64,000 bases of DNA from positions 22,847 to 86,846 of the forward strand of contig SKJB01000004.1 in assembly GCA_007116145.1 (NCBI GenBank), given 5' to 3'. Under the pieces are notes generated by a model that searched no databases, was not told the origin of the DNA, and saw only the letters and a list, made by a program, of their open reading frames with translations. The stretch is from Limnochordia bacterium. Its GTDB lineage: Bacteria > Bacillota > Limnochordia > Darwinibacteriales > DTU012. Position numbers and translations under genes: made by a program. Positions 52,513 to 60,013 of the stretch are shown in pieces (within the stretch, counting starts at the first letter, position 1; each line of letters starts with the position of its first letter).

Positions 52513-53235
52513 TTATTCCTCCCGAATCCACTTCATTAGTTTTTGCTTCCAATCAATATACATACTACTTAAATCGTTACGCGGATAAGCAAGTTTAATT
52601 TTGGCATCTTGAATAATTTTCCCTGGCCGTGGTGAAAACAGTAAAATGCGTGTCGCTAAAGCTAGAGCCTCATCTACATCGTGAGTCACTAACACGCAGG
52701 TAATCCCCGTCTGCCATATACGCAGCAACTCCTGTTGCAACGCGTATTTGGTAGCACCATCTAAATTCGCTAGGGGCTCGTCCAACAACAGGGTCTTAGG
52801 ATTGGGCAACAATGCCCGAGCCAGCGAAGCACGCTTAGCCATACCTCCTGAAAGCTGATGAGGATAAGCTTTGAGGAACTTCTCTAATCCCATTTTTGCT
52901 ACCAGCGGCGCTATATCCTTTTGCGCCCCTGTCAAACGGATATTCTGCTCCACGGTTAACCATGGGAACAGTCGAGGTTCTTGAAACAAATACGACCGTT
53001 GTAATCCTGGGCCTTTAATTTCTCCAGAGTCGAAAAAACACCGACCTTCACTAGGAAATTCAAGACCAGCTAACATCCGCAATAAGGTGGTCTTACCACA
53101 GCCACTTGGACCAAGAATTACCACGAACTCTCCTGTAGAGATCGAAAATTCTACTCCTTGTAGAGCGGTAACAGCTTCTTGTTGGTCACCAAAAACTTTA
53201 GATACTTGTTTGACTTGGAGAAGTTCGTTTGCCAT
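52513..53235 (-). CDS. ABC importer ATP-binding protein, SsuB/TauB type
   Basis: A 240-residue ATPase. Walker A is ILGPSGCGKTTLLRMLAGLE, the Q-loop SYLFQEPRLFPWLTV, the signature HQLSGGMAKRASLARAL, Walker B TLLLDEPLANLD and the switch VTHDVDEALALA. These are the features of the nitrate/sulfonate/taurine importer ATPases. GGAAGGA is 6 bases before the ATG at 53235, so the upstream ATG (53241) is not used. The start overlaps the permease's 3' end, and the binding-protein gene starts 3 bases after its stop. Confidence 0.93.
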   Translation of the reverse strand: MANELLQVKQVSKVFGDQQEAVTALQGVEFSISTGEFVVILGPSGCGKTTLLRMLAGLEFPSEGRCFFDSGEIKGPGLQRSYLFQEPRLFPWLTVEQNIRLTGAQKDIAPLVAKMGLEKFLKAYPHQLSGGMAKRASLARALLPNPKTLLLDEPLANLDGATKYALQQELLRIWQTGITCVLVTHDVDEALALATRILLFSPRPGKIIQDAKIKLAYPRNDLSSMYIDWKQKLMKWIREE

Positions 53236-54019
53236 ATGCATTCCTTCCCGTTATAATGCTTACTCCAGAGACACCTTGGGTCCAGGGTAGAACTCTGTGT
53301 TCTAACACCGCAAATAGCTGGTCGATAAGAATTCCAATACCACCCACTAAAAAAATTCCCACAACCATTTCATCGATGCGCACTAAAGATCGTGCAGACA
53401 TTATGAGATATCCTAACCCACTACTTGCCGCTAACATTTCAGCTGCAACCAACGCTCGCCAACTCATTCCCATACCCAAACGCAGCCCTGTAAATACAGC
53501 AGGTGCACTGCCCGGCAACACTAAGCGAGTTAACGATGTAATAAACGGCAACCGATATAGCAGTGAAACCTCCCAATACGACTTCGGTATTTGCTCCACA
53601 CCTAACTGGGTATTTAACAATATCGGAAAAAAGGCCGCATAAAAAATAACTGCACTTTTTGAAGCCTCGCCAATACCAAACCACATAATAAATAGTGGTA
53701 TCCAAGCAACTGGCGGGATCTGCCGCAAGAAATTTAGCGTTGGTCCCACCCATATCCGAAGAGCAGGAACCCATCCAAGGAGTATACCCACTGGTATTGC
53801 TGTAATTGATGCTATCATAAAACCAGTTGCAACTCGTTGTAAACTAATAGCTAGGTGCTGGGCTAGCATTCCTCGCTCCCATAAAAATAAAACCGCTTCC
53901 CCTACCTCTATAAGCGTTGGAAAAAGTGCAGTGTTTGTTAACCCCATACTTCCCACATAATACCATACCAATCCCAAGACGAGTGGTAAAACCCATCCTT
54001 TCCAAGCCTGTATTCTAAT
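53198..54019 (-). CDS. ABC importer permease, SsuC/TauC type, apparent ATT start
   Basis: A 273-residue membrane protein with six membrane segments and the importer loop MSWRALVAAEMLAASSGLGYL (EAA-type). The first TTG in frame (53977) falls inside the first membrane segment. The frame is open back to a TGA further upstream with no ATG, GTG or TTG. An AAAGGGG at 54028-54034 lies 8 bases before an ATT at 54019, which gives MRIQAWKGWVLPLVLGLVW, a complete first segment like that of SsuC relatives. So ATT is the likely start. The ATPase gene overlaps its 3' end. Confidence 0.82.
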   Translation of the reverse strand: MRIQAWKGWVLPLVLGLVWYYVGSMGLTNTALFPTLIEVGEAVLFLWERGMLAQHLAISLQRVATGFMIASITAIPVGILLGWVPALRIWVGPTLNFLRQIPPVAWIPLFIMWFGIGEASKSAVIFYAAFFPILLNTQLGVEQIPKSYWEVSLLYRLPFITSLTRLVLPGSAPAVFTGLRLGMGMSWRALVAAEMLAASSGLGYLIMSARSLVRIDEMVVGIFLVGGIGILIDQLFAVLEHRVLPWTQGVSGVSIITGRNAYGKRTSPSQTSI

Positions 54020-54102
54020 GGCACTAACCCCTTTCGCTAATAGTTCTCACTTGAAACAAGAGCATAACATTAGTATAGCGGATATTTAGAAAATCATCAA
54101 GT

Positions 54103-54142
54103 AAAAAAGCTCTCGTCCACGGATAATCCGGGCTGAGAGCTT
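54103..54142 (-). terminator. Terminator of the hydrogenase operon
   Basis: On the minus strand AAGCTCTC (54135-54142) pairs with GAGAGCTT (54107-54114), with inner CGGAT/ATCCG, followed by Ts. It lies 8 bases past the hydA stop. Confidence 0.8.
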
Positions 54143-54150
54143 GTGAAGAT

Positions 54151-55911
54151 CTAATACACCTTACGTTTTGTGTAATGGGTGTGCAATAGTTTATGAGACA
54201 CACTTCCTAAGGGTGATCCTAGAAAATCCGCATATAGGCTGGCAACAGCTGGATTTTCATGGGATTTGCGAATGGGCATCCCCGCATCCTCACGGTAAAT
54301 CGCATTCATACGTGCAGTACGCGTTTGGTTGGTTGTGGGACGAGGTTGACCGCCGCCGCCAATACAGCCACCAGGGCAACACATGATTTCGATAAAGTGA
54401 ATCTCTTCTTGACCAGTCTTGACTAATTCGATTAGTTTTTTCGCCTCACTTAAACTACTAGCCACTGCAACATTGACCTGTAGACTCGTACCAACTTCCC
54501 CATCAGCAGCTGCTTCCGGAATGATAAGTTCTACTGACGCTCGCTTCGTACCCTCTAGACCACGAACTACTTCAAAATCAAGTGACGGTAGTTCATCACC
54601 TGTCACAATTTCGTAAACTGTGCGTAGTGCAGCTTCCATTACACCACCAGTGCTCCCAAAAATCACACCAGCACCAGTTGAAAGCCCTAGCGGATCATCA
54701 AATTCTTCATCTGGCAAAGCAGTAATATTCAAACCTGCTTGTTTAATCATATGCACTAATTCGCGTGTGGTTAGCACTACGTCTACATCCTGGTACCCAC
54801 TTGCACGCATCTCTGGACGATTTGCCTCATATTTCTTCGCTGTACACGGCATAACCGAGACCACAAATATCTTGCTTGGGTCCATACCTTGCGTTTGCGG
54901 ATAAAAGGTTTTTGCCAACGCACCAAACATTTGCTGTGGTGATTTACAGGTCGAGAGATGATCGAGCATATCAGGGTAGTAGTGCTCCATGTATTTAATC
55001 CAACCGGGACTACACGAAGTGATCATGGGTAAGGTTCCGCCATTTTTAATACGGTCTAGTAATTCACTGCCTTCTTCCATGATCGTCAAATCAGCGGTAA
55101 AATCAGTGTCAAACACTTTATCAAACCCGAGCCTGCGTAGGGCAGCTGTCATTTTCTTGGTAACACCTGAGCCCACAGGATAACCGAGTTCTTCACCAAG
55201 TGCCACACGTACAGCTGGAGCAGTTTGCACCACTACATGAACGTCTGGATCATTTAAAGCATCCCAAACTTGTTGTGTATGATCTACTTCTCGCAGAGCC
55301 CCAACGGGACACGCTTGAATACATTGACCACATAACACGCAAGCCAAATCCGCTAGGGACTTGTTCAGACCTGTACCAACCACAGTATCATAACCGCGGT
55401 TTATGCTAGCAAGTATATCGACTCCTTGTAACTCACCACAGGCCTCAATACATCTCCGACAATTAATACACTTATTAGGATCTCTTGCAACTGCTCCTGA
55501 ACTTTCATCAACGGGTAGATTTCGCAGCTCCTGCGGAAATTCTACTTGCCGAATACCAGCTTCTTGCGTTAGGGTTTGTAGTTCGCAATGCAAATTTCGT
55601 TCACATTGTAGACAATCTTGTGGATGATGGGTTAACAATAGCTCTAGTACAGTTCGGCGTACTTCTCGCACAGCCATTGTGTTGGTGTGCACCACCATAC
55701 CGTTATACACTGGGTAGGCGCAAGCCGGTTGCATCACTCGAGATCCCTCAACTTCAACGACACAGACCCGACAAGCAGCTTTAACTTGCTGATCTGGATG
55801 ATGGCATAAAGTAGGAATCTTCACTCCGGCATCTTCTGCAGCTTGTAGGATTGTAGTACCTGGTGCAACATTTACAATTTGACCATCAATCGTTACTTGA
55901 AATAAGTCCAT
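54151..55911 (-). CDS. hydA: [FeFe] hydrogenase catalytic subunit HydA
   Basis: The H2-activating subunit, 586 residues. In order: an N-terminal [2Fe-2S] domain (CHHPDQQVKAACRVC, QPACAYP), a His-Cys cluster (HHPQDCLQCERNLHCE), two [4Fe-4S] sites (NCRRCIEAC and CVLCGQCIQACPVGAL), then the H-cluster domain with ITSCSPGWIKYMEHYYPD (Ser301), SVMPCTAKKYEANRPEM and IMCCPGGCIGGGGQPRP, and a small-subunit-like tail. L1 reads TSCSPGW instead of TSCCPGW. There is no extra C-terminal Fe-S domain as in T. maritima HydA. The gene is last in the operon and follows HydB by 16 bases. It makes up the catalytic part of a cytosolic NAD(P)-linked hydrogenase. Confidence 0.95.
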   Translation of the reverse strand: MDLFQVTIDGQIVNVAPGTTILQAAEDAGVKIPTLCHHPDQQVKAACRVCVVEVEGSRVMQPACAYPVYNGMVVHTNTMAVREVRRTVLELLLTHHPQDCLQCERNLHCELQTLTQEAGIRQVEFPQELRNLPVDESSGAVARDPNKCINCRRCIEACGELQGVDILASINRGYDTVVGTGLNKSLADLACVLCGQCIQACPVGALREVDHTQQVWDALNDPDVHVVVQTAPAVRVALGEELGYPVGSGVTKKMTAALRRLGFDKVFDTDFTADLTIMEEGSELLDRIKNGGTLPMITSCSPGWIKYMEHYYPDMLDHLSTCKSPQQMFGALAKTFYPQTQGMDPSKIFVVSVMPCTAKKYEANRPEMRASGYQDVDVVLTTRELVHMIKQAGLNITALPDEEFDDPLGLSTGAGVIFGSTGGVMEAALRTVYEIVTGDELPSLDFEVVRGLEGTKRASVELIIPEAAADGEVGTSLQVNVAVASSLSEAKKLIELVKTGQEEIHFIEIMCCPGGCIGGGGQPRPTTNQTRTARMNAIYREDAGMPIRKSHENPAVASLYADFLGSPLGSVSHKLLHTHYTKRKVY

Positions 55912-55927
55912 TCACCAATCCCCCTTA

Positions 55928-57538
55928 TTAGCCACACACTCCAGCAGGACAACCCTGTCCCTCAAGATGTGCATGAAATTCATCAGCAAAAAAAGTAAGG
56001 GCACTCAGAATAGGTAGCGGTGCCGTTTGACCTAAACCACACAACGATGCTTGCTGCATAGTGGTCGAAAGACGCTGTAAATTAGTAATATCTTGAGCAT
56101 CTCCTTTACCACTAGCAAGTTTATTCATTAACCGTAGTAAAACTGTCGTTCCCTCACGGCACGGGGTACACTGTCCGCAAGATTCGTGGGCAAAAAAGCG
56201 CAAAAAGGTCTTTGCTAAATCCACAACACAATGCCGGTCATCAACTACTAGTAAAGCCCCAGATCCGAGGGCTGTGCCTGCTTTGGCAAGACTCGGTATA
56301 TCCATTGGAACGTCGAGCAAATCAGCGGAAATACAACCTCCCGACGTTCCTCCTGTTTGGGCCATTTTAAACTGATGACCATCAGGAATTCCACCACCTA
56401 TGTCATAAATAATCTCTCGCAAGGTCATACCCATCGGCACTTCGATAAGTCCGCTATTACAGATGTTTCCACTTAGGGTAAAGACTTTGGTTCCTGGACA
56501 CTCCGGTGTACCAATTTGACGAAACCAGTCGGAACCATTTTGGATAATAGGACCAATATTCGCTAAGGTCTCGACGTTATTTATTAGAGTCGGTTTCTGC
56601 CAAAGACCCCGAACTGCGGGATAGGGCGGTTTAAAGCGCGGTTCTCCGCGTTTTCCTTCAATGGAGTTTAATAACGCCGTTTCCTCACCGCAAACATAGG
56701 CCCCAGCCCCAGAACGAATCTCAAGATCAAATTCGAAATCACTACCGAGGATACCTTTACCTAACAGACCAAATTCTCTAGCCTGATTGATTGCTTTTTG
56801 TAACCGTTCGATAGATAATAAATACTCCCCACGAATATATACAAAGCCTTGCGTTGCACCGATGGCATAACCAGCAATCAGCATTCCTTCAATTATGGTG
56901 TGAGGGTCACCTTCTAAAATAAGTCTGTCTTTACTCGTGCCAGGCTCTCCCTCATCTGCGTTACAAACAACATACTTTTTATCTCCGGCAGCTTCTTGCG
57001 TAAACTGCCATTTCCGACCAGTAGGAAAGCCTGCTCCCCCTCGTCCCTGTAAGCCTGAATCGGTGATTTCCTGAATGACTTGGCTAGGGGTCATTTCTGA
57101 CAAAGCTTTACCAAAAGCTGCGTAACCTCCGCGTACTAAGGATTCCTCAATGTTTTCCGGATCAATCACACCCGCATTACGAAGCACAACACGCTCTTGT
57201 TTACGGTAAAAATCAAAATCATCTTTTGTCATCCAATTTTTATCAGAAGTTCCTTTAAATAAAAGACGATTAACAATTCGCCCTTTTAGTAGATGCTCTT
57301 GAACTATCTCTCCGATGTCCTCTAACCCGACTTTGCAATAGTGTATGCCCTCTGGATACACTACCATAATCGGACCCTGTGCACATAGACCAAAACAACC
57401 TGTTTCTAAAACTCTGATTTCATCTCCTAACCCTGCTTGCGAGATCTCCAGAGTTAACCGGTCCTTTACAAAACTTGATGAATGTAATGCACAATTTGAT
57501 CCTGAGCATACCAATACATGTGAACGATGTAATGTCAT
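55928..57538 (-). CDS. hydB: Hydrogenase flavin subunit HydB (NuoF-like)
   Basis: A 536-residue NAD(P)H-oxidising subunit. The N-terminal thioredoxin-like [2Fe-2S] domain has VCSGSNCALH and ETGCFGLCAQGP. The NuoF part shows FMN binding RGGAGFPTGRKW, NAD binding VCNADEGEPGTSKDR and the glycine-rich VCGEETALLNSIEGKRGEP. The [4Fe-4S] motif is ESCGQCTPCREGT plus a later cysteine. The protein ends at CPAGVCG; the two-cluster ferredoxin domain that follows this point in T. maritima HydB is absent. AGGAGG is 7 bases before the ATG. Confidence 0.95.
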   Translation of the reverse strand: MTLHRSHVLVCSGSNCALHSSSFVKDRLTLEISQAGLGDEIRVLETGCFGLCAQGPIMVVYPEGIHYCKVGLEDIGEIVQEHLLKGRIVNRLLFKGTSDKNWMTKDDFDFYRKQERVVLRNAGVIDPENIEESLVRGGYAAFGKALSEMTPSQVIQEITDSGLQGRGGAGFPTGRKWQFTQEAAGDKKYVVCNADEGEPGTSKDRLILEGDPHTIIEGMLIAGYAIGATQGFVYIRGEYLLSIERLQKAINQAREFGLLGKGILGSDFEFDLEIRSGAGAYVCGEETALLNSIEGKRGEPRFKPPYPAVRGLWQKPTLINNVETLANIGPIIQNGSDWFRQIGTPECPGTKVFTLSGNICNSGLIEVPMGMTLREIIYDIGGGIPDGHQFKMAQTGGTSGGCISADLLDVPMDIPSLAKAGTALGSGALLVVDDRHCVVDLAKTFLRFFAHESCGQCTPCREGTTVLLRLMNKLASGKGDAQDITNLQRLSTTMQQASLCGLGQTAPLPILSALTFFADEFHAHLEGQGCPAGVCG

Positions 57539-57550
57539 TTACCTGTCCTC

Positions 57551-58000
57551 CTACTCAGTAGCAGCTAGTATTTTCTTCGCCTTTTCAGGAGTTAAATTAC
57601 CATAAACAGTGGAATTAACCATCATAGCTGGCGCTACACCACACACCCCTAAGCAACTTGTCAACTCTAAACTAAACTTACCATCTGTTGTAGTCTCATT
57701 TACAGCTATCTGTAACTGATCTTGCACTGCTTCTAGAACCTCTGCTGCCCCTTCAATGTGACAAGGAGCACTTTCACAAAAACGGATGATGTATTTACCT
57801 CGTGGTTTTGTCGAATACATCGAATAAAACGATGCTACTCCGTAGACATGACTAATGGGTACATTTAACTCCTTCGCAACACCAACAATAGCCTCTTCTG
57901 ACAAGTAGTTTGTTGGCGATTGTAAACACCGCAGCATCTCCAACAAGCGGCTAGATTCATGGCCATGTTCGGCTACAATCTCCTTAACTGTGTTCACCAA
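57551..58000 (-). CDS. hydC: Hydrogenase subunit HydC (NuoE-like)
   Basis: A thioredoxin-fold [2Fe-2S] protein of about 149 residues. The four cysteines are in FCESAPCHIEG (CX4C) and LTSCLGVCGVAPAMMV (CX3C). The helical N-terminus with LLEMLRCLQSPTNYLSEEAI is typical of NuoE/HydC. It docks to HydB and passes electrons. TTG at 58000 has AAGGAGG 7 bases upstream, a better fit than the GTG at 58006. It follows the 122-residue Fe-S protein by 2 bases. Confidence 0.92.
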   Translation of the reverse strand: MVNTVKEIVAEHGHESSRLLEMLRCLQSPTNYLSEEAIVGVAKELNVPISHVYGVASFYSMYSTKPRGKYIIRFCESAPCHIEGAAEVLEAVQDQLQIAVNETTTDGKFSLELTSCLGVCGVAPAMMVNSTVYGNLTPEKAKKILAATE

Positions 58001-58002
58001 CG

Positions 58003-58371
58003 TCACGCCTCCTTAATATTCAGCACGTAATCACTAACTATTTGCCCGTTAATAATATGACTGCCCACAATATCTCGCGCTTTTTGGTCTGTAACACCGC
58101 CATAAACCACATCGCTCTTACCAGGTACTTTAACCGTTACAATTGGTTCCTTTTCACATAAACCAGCACACCCAGTTTGGGTCACAAACACATCGCTCCG
58201 CTTACGTAATACCAGTTCATCTAAGAGAGCCATCATCACACCTCTCGCTCCAGCGGCAATTCCACAAGTTCCCATTGCAACCTGAACAACTACGCCGTCA
58301 CCACTTTCTCGCATCTTTAAGGCTTGCTGCGCCCTCTCACGTATGGCTTTTAATTCGTCTAATGATTTCAT
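58003..58371 (-). CDS. Thioredoxin-like [2Fe-2S] protein
   Basis: A 122-residue protein. VAMGTCGIAAGARGVMMALL and VTQTGCAGLCEKEPIVTV match the small (2Fe-2S) ferredoxin proteins found in many Firmicute hydrogenase operons. Only three cysteines are visible (near 35, 67 and 71); the usual partner of the first is absent. It could bind an atypical cluster or act as a scaffold. The ATG overlaps the stop of the preceding gene (TAATG), so translation is coupled. Confidence 0.82.
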   Translation of the reverse strand: MKSLDELKAIRERAQQALKMRESGDGVVVQVAMGTCGIAAGARGVMMALLDELVLRKRSDVFVTQTGCAGLCEKEPIVTVKVPGKSDVVYGGVTDQKARDIVGSHIINGQIVSDYVLNIKEA

Positions 58372-58931
58372 TATCTTTCTCTCCCTTCCATTTCTTCATA
58401 CTCTTGCTCTAGCATCCTTCGCACAAACAATAAAACTTCAGGATGATTCATCGGTATTCCCTCTAAATGTGCCTTAATATCGTCAGTATCTAACGAGACC
58501 ACTCCAACTACGCTCCCAGTCGAATCCAGGCATTTGTGCATAAAGACTAAATGCGTTTGCTCATTTAGACATGAGGTAATTGTATCGATCACATTTCCTA
58601 AAGGTGGGCAATCCCAATGGCTTTGTTGAATCTTTAAGGTAACTTCCGTCCCTTCGCCAACTTTGCTAGCGAGTACAAGACTACCATTGCACAGCTGAGC
58701 AGTTTGTGCAAGCAGAGGTAATCCTAACCCGGTTTTTTTATTACGAGTAGTGACAAAAGGGTCTAACACTTTCGCTAACAGTTGCTCATCCATACCACAG
58801 CCATTATCTTTAATCTCCATGGTCAACTGATCTGTCGCTACATCCTCTACCAAGTTAATCGTTACCCGAGATGCTCCTGCAAATAAGCAGTTTTGCAGAA
58901 TGTCCAGTAGATGTTCGGCTAGCTCCTTCAA
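58371..58931 (-). CDS. GHKL-type ATPase, histidine-kinase-like, no phospho-acceptor
   Basis: A 186-residue protein with the ATP-binding fold of histidine kinases: N box ILQNCLFAGASRVTINL, G1 EIKDNGCGMDEQLLAKV, G2 TTRNKKTGLGLPLLAQ and the end EGTEVTLKIQ. There is no sensory, dimerisation or H-box domain. It may act as an anti-sigma-like or scaffold ATPase. The C-terminal 50 residues contain VIDTITSCLNEQTHLVF, unknown. TTG start overlaps the PHP gene's stop. It is in the middle of the hydrogenase operon. Confidence 0.85.
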   Translation of the reverse strand: MKELAEHLLDILQNCLFAGASRVTINLVEDVATDQLTMEIKDNGCGMDEQLLAKVLDPFVTTRNKKTGLGLPLLAQTAQLCNGSLVLASKVGEGTEVTLKIQQSHWDCPPLGNVIDTITSCLNEQTHLVFMHKCLDSTGSVVGVVSLDTDDIKAHLEGIPMNHPEVLLFVRRMLEQEYEEMEGRER

Positions 58932-59662
58932 TCTTTACCAATCACCACCCTTCGATTACACCGATTGGCTAAACCTAATACGAGTTCAGAAAAACTTGGT
59001 GTCTGCCCATACAACCAAGTTTGATACTTATGAGGACGAATTAAGTCCGTTAAATCATGAGCGTCAGAATTACAGATTAGAGTACCAGGCACAGTAGCAA
59101 TATCTAAACCGCTACTACTGATTTCCCATCCTGCACATGCTAAGTTAGGCGGAATGAACCCTAACTGACCAATTAGACCAAACGATGGCCGATCAATATG
59201 AGCAGGAATCACCAAACCGCCAAGAGCGGTACAGTCCCTTGTTAATTCTTCAAGAGAATAATCGAGACCCTGCTGGAGTACCCATGGATAATCAAGTACA
59301 ATATTACCTAGCGGATCAAAAACTAACTGTTGACCAAAAGCGCGAAAATTATTAGGTATTCTTTTCAAGCGAGAACTCACTATCTCTTGCCAACTATGAA
59401 TATGTTTTGCATCTTCAAAAAGAGTTAAGACATGAACTTCCTCTTTTGTTTGGACTTCCATTCCAAACAATACGGTAACGCCAACTTGTTCACCCGCTTT
59501 AACCGCAGAAACGCAATTAAAACTTGCATTATGATCTGTAATCGCAATTAGCGATAACCCTTCTAACTTTGCCATCTTGACAATATTAACGGGGGACATT
59601 TCATCAGAAGTACATGGAGAAAGCGCTGTGTGAATGTGAAGATCAATGCGATACCAGTTCAT
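58928..59662 (-). CDS. PHP-domain phosphoesterase-like protein
   Basis: A 244-residue protein of the PHP family. The metal-binding residues are clear: RIDLHIHTALSPC near the N-terminus, LIAITDHNASFN, FGMEVQTKEEVHVL, and IPAHIDRP and CNSDAHDL near the end. Members hydrolyse phosphates, such as histidinol phosphate or nucleotides. A conserved PHP gene often occurs in hydrogenase operons but has no known substrate there. The ATG overlaps the stop of the DRTGG gene. Confidence 0.88.
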   Translation of the reverse strand: MNWYRIDLHIHTALSPCTSDEMSPVNIVKMAKLEGLSLIAITDHNASFNCVSAVKAGEQVGVTVLFGMEVQTKEEVHVLTLFEDAKHIHSWQEIVSSRLKRIPNNFRAFGQQLVFDPLGNIVLDYPWVLQQGLDYSLEELTRDCTALGGLVIPAHIDRPSFGLIGQLGFIPPNLACAGWEISSSGLDIATVPGTLICNSDAHDLTDLIRPHKYQTWLYGQTPSFSELVLGLANRCNRRVVIGKD

Positions 59663-60012
59663 GTTTGTTTTTTTGTGCTAGGAACACCTGCCTGAAATAG
59701 CTCACCTGCAAGTGTAAAGGTAGACTTAGGAGAACTATAAATCGGAATCCCTTTGTCCTCTGCCTTTTGAATGGTGTGCGTATCGGGCATAACTCCATTA
59801 GAAAGAATAATTGCTGCTAACTCAGCTAAAACTGCAACAGCCACTGTGTTTTGGTGTGCTTGAATCGTTATCCAAACAGACCCTGCGCACGCATTCCCCA
59901 TAACATCACTTAACAAATCAGAAACGTATCCACCTGTAACCTCATTCCCTTGATCAACTGGCTTAACAATGGGTGAGAGTTCTAACAGTCTTTCCATTTC
60001 ACTTAACTGCAT
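59659..60012 (-). CDS. DRTGG-domain protein
   Basis: About 117 residues from ATG at 60012, where GAGGAGG lies 7 bases upstream, rather than from 60057. The stretch EVTGGYVSDLLSDVMGNACAG and later VAVLAELAAIILSNGVMPD, then EDKGIPIYSSPKSTFTLAGEL, fits the DRTGG fold, which in HPrK and other proteins may bind nucleotides. No catalytic residues. It overlaps the PHP gene by a few bases. Confidence 0.8.
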   Translation of the reverse strand: MQLSEMERLLELSPIVKPVDQGNEVTGGYVSDLLSDVMGNACAGSVWITIQAHQNTVAVAVLAELAAIILSNGVMPDTHTIQKAEDKGIPIYSSPKSTFTLAGELFQAGVPSTKKQT

Positions 60013-60013
60013 C

